Positions 16,294 through 24,868 of a DNA stretch of 53,643 nt are shown here, piece by piece. A program made the translations under genes and the position numbers. Every line of letters starts with the position of its first letter. The stretch's first letter is position 1. The notes beneath the pieces are model-generated. The model saw only the letters and a program-made list of their open reading frames with translations, searched no databases and had not been told where the DNA came from. Origin of the DNA: an uncultured Bdellovibrionales bacterium (GTDB lineage: Bacteria > Bdellovibrionota > Bdellovibrionia > Bdellovibrionales > UBA1609); NCBI GenBank assembly GCA_938001965.1, contig CALLBC010000117.1, forward strand, positions 1-53,643, in the 5' to 3' direction.

Positions 16294-17532
16294 TTATTGT
16301 AGGTGTCCAAACATCCACTGACAGGCAATGACGGCACCAATTACGCCGGCTAAGTCTGCTAGTAGTGCTACTGATAAGGCATGTCTCATTTTTTTAATCT
16401 GTACAGCGCCAAAGTATACAGCTAGTACATAGAAAGTGGTTTCTGTGCTCCCTTGGATTGTACTTACTAAATAACCAACATAACTATCAGGGCCAATATT
16501 GGGATCCTCTATTGTTGCGGCAAGTACACCATAAGCTCCAGAGCCAGATAAGGGTCTTAGTAAGGCCATGGGTAGAGCTTCACCTGGTAAGCCAAAGAGA
16601 TTGGTGAACTTTGAGAGGTGTTTAACAAAAAACTCTAATGCACCACTAGCTCTAAACATGCCAATACCAACTAAGATAGTAACTAAAAAGGGAATAATTT
16701 TAACGGCAATATTAAACCCATTTTTTGCCCCTTCGACCATGGCTTCATAAATAGGGACTTTGTTAACTAGGCCATATAAAAATATTGATATTATTAAAAC
16801 AGGAATCATAAATGGAGAGGCGCTAGCACCAAAGAATATGAGAAGGGGCACGGCCGATAGTAGACTAATAGCAAATAAATAGTGTGGCCAATTGAGTTTA
16901 ACTGATGGAGCGTTATTGCTTTTTTTATTTTTTAGCTTAGTAATTAGTTTGGCAATAACAATTGCAGTGAGGGTAGAGCAAAAAGTAGCAAATAGTGTCG
17001 TTGGTAAAATTCCGGCAGCATCTATTGAGCCTGCAGATGCTCTTAGTGCGATAACACCAGTAGGCAAAAGCGTAACACTGGATGTGTTAAGTGCTAAAAA
17101 CAAGATCATTGAGTCGCTGGCGGTTCCCTTATTGGGGTTTATCTCTTCTAGCTCTTGCATCGCTTTAATTCCAAATGGGGTGGCTGCATTTGCTAGGCCC
17201 ATCATATTTGCCGACATATTCATGATAATAGAACCCATGGCAGGGTGATCTTTAGGGATATCTGGAAAAAGTTTGATTAAAAAGGGTCTTAATAGATAAT
17301 TTAATTTCTTAAGTAAGCCACCACTTTCTGCCACTTTCATTAGTCCTAAAAAAAAGGCCATTATTCCTATGAGTCCAATTGATAGGGTGACGGCCGCTTT
17401 CGAAGAGTCAATCACTGACTGACTAAGGGCAGCCATGGGGCTAATAGCTTCAGGGCTAGCAATAAAATTAAATTGGTGAAAACAAGCAAAGCCAAAGGCT
17501 ATAAAAACTAACCCAAAGAAAATTTTATTCAT
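16294..17532 (-). CDS. SpmA-SpmB fusion, nucleoside-recognition (Gate) domain membrane protein
   Basis: A polytopic inner-membrane protein of 412 residues containing both halves of the spore maturation pair. The SpmA-like first half has the hallmark NMSANMMGLANAATPFGIKA, and the SpmB-like second half has ALLRPLSGSGAYGVLAATIED and GSTETTFYVLAVYFGAV. Non-sporulating Gram-negatives often carry this fused form. The transported or sensed molecule is unknown; the Gate fold is shared with nucleoside and other carriers. It overlaps the end of the RND pump gene by 4 bp, so the two are translated from one message, an odd pairing for which I know no functional reason. Confidence 0.88.
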   Translation of the reverse strand: MNKIFFGLVFIAFGFACFHQFNFIASPEAISPMAALSQSVIDSSKAAVTLSIGLIGIMAFFLGLMKVAESGGLLKKLNYLLRPFLIKLFPDIPKDHPAMGSIIMNMSANMMGLANAATPFGIKAMQELEEINPNKGTASDSMILFLALNTSSVTLLPTGVIALRASAGSIDAAGILPTTLFATFCSTLTAIVIAKLITKLKNKKSNNAPSVKLNWPHYLFAISLLSAVPLLIFFGASASPFMIPVLIISIFLYGLVNKVPIYEAMVEGAKNGFNIAVKIIPFLVTILVGIGMFRASGALEFFVKHLSKFTNLFGLPGEALPMALLRPLSGSGAYGVLAATIEDPNIGPDSYVGYLVSTIQGSTETTFYVLAVYFGAVQIKKMRHALSVALLADLAGVIGAVIACQWMFGHLQ

Positions 17533-20500
17533 AAAGATTTTTCGCGCTTAAATAAATTTTCAATGTCATCCAATATGCGAATAAAGCATGGGAAAAAGAC
17601 TAGTGTTAATATTGAGCCAATAAATAACCCCCATCCCAGTGAAAGAGCAATAGGAACGATGAAAGGGTCTGAGCCTCCAATTCCCAAAACTGCTTCAACA
17701 GTATCACCATAGGCTGTAGGCATTAGGCCACTTACAGTGGTGATTGTAGTTAGAACTATTGGTCTTAGCCTTTTTCCGGCGGCCTCAACAATAGAATCAG
17801 AGAGTTGTAGCCCCCTTTTTCGACAAGAGTTCACAAAGTCTGTGAGTACGATGGAGTTATTTACAATTACTCCGGCCAACGCAACAGTTCCCAGTAAAGA
17901 CATAAATCCAAATGGACGTCCGTGAGCAAGCATGGCTAATAGAGCACCAACAAAGCCTAATGGAATCGAAGTTAATATTAATATTGGTTGTAACAAGCTT
18001 CTAAAAGTAACTACTAATAGAGAGAAAATAAAAAAGAATGCAGCAAGAAAGGAAACAAATAATGAGCGCATAGACTCATCAGTGTCTTTATCCATTCCGC
18101 CAAAAGAGTATGAGTAGCCAGGGTATTGCTCAACTATTTCAATAACTTTAGGTTTTATTTTAGCCATTGGTAAACGGGCGTTACTAGAGTCTTTTGCTTC
18201 TGCAGAAATATTTATAACTCGTTTAAAATTTAAATGCTGAATCATACTTAAAGATTTAGCTTTATCAATCTCAGTTAATGGTTTTATAGGTGTTAAGTTA
18301 CCACGGCGGTTACCAACTTTAAATTTACTTAAAGCACTTTCAACATTGGAGGAATCAGTATTAGTATTTTTTAATTTTACTCGAATATTGATCTCTTCAT
18401 CTAAAGTTCTAATGGAAGAAGCAACCACACCCTCAAAAGAGGCTCTCAAGCTTTGTGAAAGTTGGGCTACAGAAACTCCAGAGGCTGCCATTGGGATTTG
18501 TTTAGGTCTTACCAGCCACTCATCTTTACCTTCAATAAATGAGTCTTCAATATTTTTTGATAAACCATCAGCCACAAGTTGTTTTTTGATTTTGCCAATA
18601 ATTTCAAGTAAGACATCAAAGTTTTCACCTGTGATATCAATGGAGACATCTCGTCCAGTTGGTGGGCCTTGGTTTGGCATTTCCACAGCCACTGTTCGAA
18701 TTCCTTCAGGCTTAACTAAAACCTTTTCAAGGTCAGCAATAATATCATTAATCGTTCTTCCAGGTTTAAGTTTGGCAGGTAAATTAACTTGTATGCTGGC
18801 AAACTGGTTTCCATATTTTGTTAATGGATCTAAATTATCTTTTTGAAATATACCAATAGTAGTTAAATAATCAGTTACATCTTCTTTTGGTAGTTCAGAA
18901 ATAATTTTTTCTAAGGGTTTAATGAGTTCAGACATCCCATCCAGCGATATTGATGTTGGTCCTTCAATCTTAACAAAAAAGAAATCAACGCCATCAGAAC
19001 TGAAAAGTTTAAATTTTCCTAAACCGTAAACAAGACCAACTGTGGAGAAAAACACCACTAAACCAGCTACAAGCATTAAGTATCTAAAGCGTAGGCTCCA
19101 TGCCACATACCTTTTGTATTTCCCAATTAATGGTGTAAACCAATTTTCTTTTTTAGTTTCAACCTTTTTACCTTCACGCACCCAATTAGAAAAATGGGAA
19201 GGCATAATCAGGAAAACCTCAAACATGGAGAAGGCGAGGGCAATTATAACCATTAAGGGTATTTGAAAAATAAAGGCACCGAATATACCAGTCATAAATA
19301 GCATTGGTGCAAAAGAAGACACAGTTGTTAAGATAGAAGCAGTTACAGGCCCTAAAACTTCAAGACAACCAGTGGTGATAGACTTCATCTTATCACCAGT
19401 GCGTTCGTATTGGCTCCATATGTTTTCACTCACAACAATGGCATCATCTACTAGCATTCCGAGCACGATTATGAGTCCTATCAAGCTAATGAGGTTTATG
19501 GAGAGTCCGAGCATATAGGCAGCAGCTAATGCTCCTAAAAGGGCAACTGGAACACCCATGGATACAACAAGAGTTACTTGCCAAGGCAAAAATAAAGTTA
19601 AAATTAAAACAACTAGTATTAACCCGATGAGCAGGTTACCACCTAATGCCCTTAGTCTTCGTTTTAAGTAAACGGACATGTCCCTTGAAAAATTAATTTC
19701 AATGTTTGCGCCAAATCTCTTTTTAAAATCCTCTGCAGTGGCTTTAATATTTTTAACAAGCTTTAATGCATCAGCATTAATTTTTTTTGTTATTCTCATA
19801 ATTATGGCTTCGGTGCCATTAGCTTTGTAGAGTCTTGTTGGGTCTTCAAGTTGCATTTTAACTGTGGCGATATCTTTGAGTTTAACGCCAATGCCATCTA
19901 AGTTAGTATTTAGCTGAGTATTTTGTATTTGCTCGATATTGGCATATTGGCCTTCGGTTCTAACTAATTGCTCATGACCATCAGAAAAGCTAATTTTACC
20001 TGCTGGTACAGAAATATTTTGAAGTTTAATTCCTTGAATAACTTGATTAATGGATACGTTATTTCTAGATAGTTTTTTTTCATCTACGCTAACTAAAAAC
20101 TCTTTCGGGCGATAGCCAAGCTTAGTGACCTTTGAAACTTCATCAATGAGCGCAACCTCATCGGCAAAGTCTTTAGAGATTTTTCTTATTTCAAACTCAT
20201 TAAATGGTCCAGTAATATTGGCTTCTAAAATTGGTATTAATCCCGACTCTAAAATTCGAACAATTGGTTTTTCAGCATCCTCAGGTAAGTTATCAATTTG
20301 GTCGATTGCATTTTGAATGTCAGAGTTGGTTTTTGTAATATCTCTAGCATCAGCATCTAGTTTGATTGCAGTTAAAGCCTGACTTTCAGTGGCTGTTGAT
20401 CTAACTTCATCAATGCCATCAATTTCTTTTAGTTTTTCTTCAATGTTATTAATTATTAATTTTTCAGCCTGTTCTGGTGATGCTCCAGGTAAGATGGTGC

Positions 20501-20645
20501 GAACAGTTGTTACATCATACTCAACAATGGGGAAAATATCTCTTCTAATGTTAAGAATACTATAAATACCAACGGCTAATATAAAAATTGTTATTAAGTT
20601 TCCAATGATATGTTCACGGGCAAAAAAATCAATAATTCGTTTCAT
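17529..20645 (-). CDS. RND-family (AcrB/CusA/HAE1-like) efflux permease without adjacent adaptor
   Basis: A proton-driven inner-membrane exporter of 1038 residues, the usual RND length. The layout is standard: first helix (NLITIFILAVGIYSI), large periplasmic domain with the porter signature TVRTILPGASPEQAE, a helix bundle with the proton-relay pair in GMLVDDAIVVSENIW, a second periplasmic domain, and the C-terminal bundle with VALAGVIVNNSIVLTDFV and AAGKRLRPIVLTT. No membrane-fusion protein or TolC partner is next to it, which is unusual for this family. Downstream it is coupled to the SpmAB fusion; upstream is a 129-bp gap with a perfect 27-bp palindrome. Substrate unknown. Confidence 0.95.
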   Translation of the reverse strand: MKRIIDFFAREHIIGNLITIFILAVGIYSILNIRRDIFPIVEYDVTTVRTILPGASPEQAEKLIINNIEEKLKEIDGIDEVRSTATESQALTAIKLDADARDITKTNSDIQNAIDQIDNLPEDAEKPIVRILESGLIPILEANITGPFNEFEIRKISKDFADEVALIDEVSKVTKLGYRPKEFLVSVDEKKLSRNNVSINQVIQGIKLQNISVPAGKISFSDGHEQLVRTEGQYANIEQIQNTQLNTNLDGIGVKLKDIATVKMQLEDPTRLYKANGTEAIIMRITKKINADALKLVKNIKATAEDFKKRFGANIEINFSRDMSVYLKRRLRALGGNLLIGLILVVLILTLFLPWQVTLVVSMGVPVALLGALAAAYMLGLSINLISLIGLIIVLGMLVDDAIVVSENIWSQYERTGDKMKSITTGCLEVLGPVTASILTTVSSFAPMLFMTGIFGAFIFQIPLMVIIALAFSMFEVFLIMPSHFSNWVREGKKVETKKENWFTPLIGKYKRYVAWSLRFRYLMLVAGLVVFFSTVGLVYGLGKFKLFSSDGVDFFFVKIEGPTSISLDGMSELIKPLEKIISELPKEDVTDYLTTIGIFQKDNLDPLTKYGNQFASIQVNLPAKLKPGRTINDIIADLEKVLVKPEGIRTVAVEMPNQGPPTGRDVSIDITGENFDVLLEIIGKIKKQLVADGLSKNIEDSFIEGKDEWLVRPKQIPMAASGVSVAQLSQSLRASFEGVVASSIRTLDEEINIRVKLKNTNTDSSNVESALSKFKVGNRRGNLTPIKPLTEIDKAKSLSMIQHLNFKRVINISAEAKDSSNARLPMAKIKPKVIEIVEQYPGYSYSFGGMDKDTDESMRSLFVSFLAAFFFIFSLLVVTFRSLLQPILILTSIPLGFVGALLAMLAHGRPFGFMSLLGTVALAGVIVNNSIVLTDFVNSCRKRGLQLSDSIVEAAGKRLRPIVLTTITTVSGLMPTAYGDTVEAVLGIGGSDPFIVPIALSLGWGLFIGSILTLVFFPCFIRILDDIENLFKREKSL

Positions 20646-20713
20646 ATTATAACCTTGAATCTAAATAAGGCTAATTAAGCACTTATAGTTTACGTTATCC
20701 ATTATTTAACAAT

Positions 20714-20740
20714 AAATATGGTAGAAATTCTACCATATTT
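20714..20740. promoter_or_regulatory. Perfect 27-nt palindrome between RND pump and exonuclease genes
   Basis: AAATATGGTAGAA-a-TTCTACCATATTT: two perfect 13-bp arms about one base. It lies in the 129-bp divergent region, 68 bp from the RND start and ~35 bp from the exonuclease start. This size and symmetry suit a dimeric repressor site that could control either gene. No regulator gene is adjacent. The same sequence would also form an RNA hairpin in the exonuclease leader. Confidence 0.5.
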
Positions 20741-20774
20741 GAATATAATAATTAAAATAACTAAAAGTATATTT

Positions 20775-21614
20775 ATGGAAGAGGGTACGTTGGATTTAAA
20801 TATTGATATTAACAGTGTTCCAGTTGTGATTTTAGATCTTGAAACATCTGGTAAATACCCTATTGACTCACAAATCTGTGAAATTGCTGCAGTGAAATGG
20901 CAAGGTGGGAAAGAAGTAGCTAGCTACCAAACTTTGGTAAAGCCAGATGAAACCATGAGTGATTTTGTAATTAAGATACATAATATAACTAATGAAATGG
21001 TGGCCGATGCACCTAAAATATCTGAAGTTTTACCTGAGTTTCGTAAATTTATAGAGGGGAGTATTTGTGTTGCTCACCATGCCCCTTTTGATTTAGGTTT
21101 TTTGTCTTATGATTTTGAGGCTTGCAAAATAGATCTGCCAAAAATTCCTGCAATTTGTACTAGTTTGTTGGCGATTGCACGAATTAAAGATTCGCCGAAT
21201 CATCGTTTACAAACTCTTATGAAGCATTTTGCAATAGACCCAGGTGCTGCTCATAGAGCACTTGATGATGCAAGGTCTTGTGCTGCGGTTCTGTTTAAAT
21301 GCTTGGAGACGTTCTCTGCAAATGTAACTTTAGCTGAAGTTACAGAAGCTCAAGGTAGTAAATTATTATGGCAGAATTTTTCAATGAACGAGTTAAGAAA
21401 AAACAAAGCTCATAAAAACTTAATTGAAGCCGTTGAAAATAAAGTTGAGGTGGACATGGTTTATATGGGGGGCTCTAAGCCAGGGCAGTTTCGTAGGGTG
21501 AAGCCAATATCAGTAGTAAGAAATCCGTTGGGTGACTTTTTAGTAGCCAACGATTTAAAATCACCCAAATTAAAACGATATTATATAAGTAAAATTACAA
21601 AAGTTAACCTGTAG
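20775..21614 (+). CDS. DnaQ-like 3'-5' exonuclease with WYL-like C-terminal domain
   Basis: The N-terminal ~190 residues form a DEDDh exonuclease: VVILDLETSGKYP (D and E), VAHHAPFDLGF (D; the usual Asn in this motif is His here), and AAHRALDDARSCA (H and D). Such modules degrade DNA or RNA from the 3' end, as in the PolIII epsilon subunit. After a linker, residues ~215-279 (VDMVYMGGSKPGQF, RRVKPISV, GDFLVANDLKS, KRYYISKI) resemble a WYL domain, usually a ligand-sensing part of regulators. Start: ATG 20775 is preferred; TTG 20790 with GAGGG upstream is possible, and an ATG at 20718 lies in the palindrome. The stop overlaps the convergent lspA-HAMP gene by 11 bp. Confidence 0.85.
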   Translation: MEEGTLDLNIDINSVPVVILDLETSGKYPIDSQICEIAAVKWQGGKEVASYQTLVKPDETMSDFVIKIHNITNEMVADAPKISEVLPEFRKFIEGSICVAHHAPFDLGFLSYDFEACKIDLPKIPAICTSLLAIARIKDSPNHRLQTLMKHFAIDPGAAHRALDDARSCAAVLFKCLETFSANVTLAEVTEAQGSKLLWQNFSMNELRKNKAHKNLIEAVENKVEVDMVYMGGSKPGQFRRVKPISVVRNPLGDFLVANDLKSPKLKRYYISKITKVNL

Positions 21615-22560
21615 GATCGAGGTCTTCCTTTTTTATGCCTTTGAGTTCAAGCTTATCATTCACTTGATTAAAGTTGCTTTTTACCAGAGCGCGAATTTCT
21701 TCAGCAAGCTCCTCAAGGTGCTCGAACTCATCTCCAGCTCTTAGTTTAAACTTTCGATCTTTACCGCTGGCAATGTCTTTTAAAAAGAGTTCAAAAGCAT
21801 AGATTGGTCCAGCAGTACGGTGAGATAAAATTCGACCAATAATAAATAAAGTGATCATAAAAATTCCACAGATACAGGCAAATGTAATTAAAAATGGAAC
21901 AATAAACTTATTCTCAATGGTTGTGGACCTGCCAATAACTAAATCATCTATAGTTACTTTTAAATAGGTGTAAGAAAAAACGCCACATATGGCAGAAAAA
22001 CCGGCTCCTATAGACATTAATTTTAAGACATATTTAGTTTGAAACCTTGGATTAACCCACATTTGTTTTCGTTCATTTTCATTGGGCCAAAGTTGATTAC
22101 CTTCTTTTATAAGGTTAACAACAATTAAACCATAACCAACCCACTGTAATGCATCAGCAATGTTAAATGCTGGCGTAGCACTCTCTCTGCTTCCAAGAGT
22201 TATAAAATCAACAACTGATCCCCAAGCTATTCTATCGTGTACATTACCAAGAATTCCACCAAGTAAAATTGACATTCCGCACCTTAAGCCAAGAGACTTT
22301 TTTGGAAGTAAGTATTGAATAAAGGTGTATATAAAAACTAAAAATGCTCCACCAGTGGATAGTGAAACAACCCTTAGTACCGGAGGAAGATCGGAGAACA
22401 TTCCAAGCATTGCTCCTGGGTTTCTATGAAGTACAAAACCTAAAGGACCATAAAATTGAAACCCAACAATTGATTCAAGCGCCCATAGTTTTGTTACTCG
22501 GTCTAAGCCCCAAACAATAGCGATTAAGCTAATAACCAAAAACCAATTTTTCTTATTCAT
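21604..22560 (-). CDS. lspA: Signal peptidase II (LspA) fused to a two-helix membrane module with HAMP-like domain
   Basis: Residues ~1-160 are LspA, the inner-membrane aspartyl protease that removes lipoprotein signal peptides. Visible are GLDRVTKLWA, LHRNPGAMLGMF, the catalytic block LGNVHDRIAWGSVVDFI, and FNIADALQWVG with the second aspartate. Normal LspA ends there at 150-170 residues. This one has ~155 more: helix KLMSIGAGFSAICGVFSYTY, a short periplasmic loop, helix VPFLITFACICGIFMITLFI, then a HAMP-like segment (SHRTAGPIYAFELF, IASGKDRKFKLRAGDEF). The start at 22560 has GAAGG seven bases upstream; 22584 is less likely. HAMP domains relay conformational signals, so regulated lipoprotein maturation is possible but unproven. 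Confidence 0.88.
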   Translation of the reverse strand: MNKKNWFLVISLIAIVWGLDRVTKLWALESIVGFQFYGPLGFVLHRNPGAMLGMFSDLPPVLRVVSLSTGGAFLVFIYTFIQYLLPKKSLGLRCGMSILLGGILGNVHDRIAWGSVVDFITLGSRESATPAFNIADALQWVGYGLIVVNLIKEGNQLWPNENERKQMWVNPRFQTKYVLKLMSIGAGFSAICGVFSYTYLKVTIDDLVIGRSTTIENKFIVPFLITFACICGIFMITLFIIGRILSHRTAGPIYAFELFLKDIASGKDRKFKLRAGDEFEHLEELAEEIRALVKSNFNQVNDKLELKGIKKEDLDPTG

Positions 22561-22698
22561 AGACGTACCTTCTGTCAGATTCATTATAGTTAATAGTTTA
22601 TCGGGGAAATGGTTTAATAACTGTGTAGGTATTTGGTCTAGTTCTGAGCAGTAAAAATTACAAATTTTTAATAAAAATAAACTATTTAGGTACTAGAG

Positions 22699-22834
22699 CC
22701 CATTTTATTTAAAAACTCACTAAATTTACTGCTTATATATTTCACAAAGTGCTCTGGACAGCTCGCCTACGGCGAGAACTGCGCGCTTTATAAAATATAT
22801 AAGCAGTAAATTTAGGGAGCTCTTAAATGCGTGG
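22699..22834. repeat. Element D: inverted arms with a core shared with element A
   Basis: The inner arms 22720-22742 and 22793-22815 are a perfect 23-bp inverted repeat, with weaker complementarity extending outward to about 22699 and 22834. The core contains CTCGCC-tac-GGCGAG and, read on the minus strand (22795 to 22746), almost repeats element A 3171-3219, including GCGCGCAGTTC and GAGCACTTT. The element lies in the 395-bp divergent gap between lspA-HAMP and the ABC exporter. I see no coding potential there; 22835-22955 presumably holds the ABC promoter. Confidence 0.85.
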
Positions 22835-22955
22835 GAATAAGACCTTTCTCAACTCATTTTCACATCTCTTCAAATGAGTTTAAAAGCCATTTCGCAATAT
22901 TGTGATAGAAAACCTAACTGGACTATAGTACTAAGTGAGAGCCGGGGAGTAAGTT

Positions 22956-24707
22956 ATGAGTCCACTTAATCAAGTTATCAACTATACAAAAAGCCTTAAA
23001 ATTGAAATCTATATTGCCAGTTTTTATTCGGTTTTAAATAAAATATTTGATCTTGCACCCCCCATTCTTATTGGTGCAGCTGTTGAGGTTGTGGTTAACA
23101 AAGAAAACTCATTTTTGGCCAAGTTTGGTTTTGAAGAGCCATTTACACAGTTATTACTCATTGCCTTTGCGACCTTGTTGGTGTGGGGGCTTGAGTCAGT
23201 TTTTGAATATTTATTCAGTGTTAAATGGCGTGGTATTGCGCAAAAGCTTCAGCATATACTTAGAAGAGATACTTACAATCATGTTCAAAACTTGGATATG
23301 AATTATTTTGAAGATAAAAATTCTGGCCAGCTAATTTCTGTTATCAGTGATGATGTCAATCAGTTAGAGCGCTTTTTAAATGATGGTTTTAATTCTATTT
23401 TACAGGTGATCACCACGGTTGTGATTGTTGGTTTTATATTCTTTTACTCAGCTCCTTCAGTGGCCATATTCTCTTTTTTACCTATTCCTATAATTTTATT
23501 TGGTTCCTTTTTGTACCAAAAAAAATTACAACCGCTTTACTCAGAAGTTAGGGGGAGAGTGGGTTTGCTAAATGAAGCTTTAGTTAATAACTTTAGAGGG
23601 ATAGCCACAATAAAAAGTTATACAGCTGAAGATTTTGAAAGCAAAAAGTTAGATGAGCTATCATTGAGTTACTGCGAGTCTAATGAAAAGGCTATTAAAG
23701 TGTCTTCTGCATTTGGTCCCTTAATAAGAATGGCTGTGGTTATGGGGTTTATTGCAACACTATTATTAGGCGGTAAGTTAACTATCGCTGGTAGTTTATC
23801 AGTGGGTGTTTATAGTGTATTGGTTTTTATGACACAAAGGCTTTTGTGGCCTTTAACACGTCTGGGAGCTACCTTTGATATGTATCAAAGGTCAATGGCT
23901 TCAGCCAGTCGTATTTTTAACTTGCTCGATACTCCTATAAAATTAATAGAAGGCACTAAAGAGTTACCACCTGCTGCAAAAGGAATTGTTGAGTTTAAAA
24001 ATGTGGACTTTTCTTATAGTGAAGATGCAAAAATTCTTAAAGATGTATCTTTTAAAATTAATGCTGGTGAGATGTTTGCTATAGTTGGATCAACAGGTTC
24101 TGGTAAGAGTACTATTGTGAAATTACTAAATCGTTTTTATGATATTAATAAAGGTGAAATAAGTATTGATGGTATAAATATTAAAGACTTAAAATTTAAA
24201 AGCTTACGAGAGAAAATGTCATTAGTAAGCCAAGAGCAATACTTATTTTATGGATCCGTGGAAAGTAATGTTGCCTATGGGCAAGATGATTACAAAAAAG
24301 AAGATTTAGAACGGTCCGCAGAAAACTCCGAAGCCAAAGATTTCATTAATTCAATGCCACAAACTTGGGATACTAAAATTGGTGAAAGAGGGCAAAAGTT
24401 ATCTGGTGGGCAACAACAAAGATTAACTATAGCTCGAGCACTTATGAAAGACGCTCCTATCCTAATTTTAGATGAAGCCACAAGCTCTGTTGACAATGAA
24501 ACAGAGGCCGCCATACAGCGCTCATTGGATAAAGTTTCCAAAAAGAAAACAACAATTGTTATTGCTCATAGATTATCGACTATCGTTAACGCCGATAAAA
24601 TTATAGTTTTAGATCACGGAAAAGTGGTTGAGCAAGGCACCCATGATGAGCTTGTGCAAAAAGACGGAATGTACTCTAAACTGTGGAAAGTGCAAACGGG
24701 TTTGTAA
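22956..24707 (+). CDS. MsbA-like ABC exporter (fused membrane and ATPase domains)
   Basis: A half-transporter of 583 residues that should work as a homodimer in the inner membrane, exporting a lipid or other hydrophobic molecule. The N-terminal ~310 residues carry six transmembrane helices and the motif NMNYFEDKNSGQLISVISDDV typical of the family's first coupling region. The ATPase domain follows with Walker A GSTGSGKSTI, Q-loop SLVSQEQYLFYGSV, signature LSGGQQQR, Walker B APILILDEAT and the H-loop IVIAHRLST. GGGGAG lies six bases before the ATG. It is a single-gene unit, 161 bp before the lipoprotein operon on the same strand. MsbA itself is one possibility, but substrate cannot be read from sequence. 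Confidence 0.93.
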   Translation: MSPLNQVINYTKSLKIEIYIASFYSVLNKIFDLAPPILIGAAVEVVVNKENSFLAKFGFEEPFTQLLLIAFATLLVWGLESVFEYLFSVKWRGIAQKLQHILRRDTYNHVQNLDMNYFEDKNSGQLISVISDDVNQLERFLNDGFNSILQVITTVVIVGFIFFYSAPSVAIFSFLPIPIILFGSFLYQKKLQPLYSEVRGRVGLLNEALVNNFRGIATIKSYTAEDFESKKLDELSLSYCESNEKAIKVSSAFGPLIRMAVVMGFIATLLLGGKLTIAGSLSVGVYSVLVFMTQRLLWPLTRLGATFDMYQRSMASASRIFNLLDTPIKLIEGTKELPPAAKGIVEFKNVDFSYSEDAKILKDVSFKINAGEMFAIVGSTGSGKSTIVKLLNRFYDINKGEISIDGINIKDLKFKSLREKMSLVSQEQYLFYGSVESNVAYGQDDYKKEDLERSAENSEAKDFINSMPQTWDTKIGERGQKLSGGQQQRLTIARALMKDAPILILDEATSSVDNETEAAIQRSLDKVSKKKTTIVIAHRLSTIVNADKIIVLDHGKVVEQGTHDELVQKDGMYSKLWKVQTGL

Positions 24708-24868
24708 GTAGTAATAACAACCTATAGTCTAGTATTTTTGCATAGGCTTTTTACCTTTATCTTAATAATCAATAATGTAGTCCATGTTTAAGTCTAGTTT
24801 TTGTTTTCAAAATCTATATGGTTAAAACTAACTACAATCTAAATAAAATTCATTTTAGAATGTGAACT

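Noticed and set aside
24715-24760. Terminator after the ABC exporter (CCTAT ... ATAGG then T-run)
   Set aside because: The stem is only 5 bp with a loop of about 16 bases, too weak to support.
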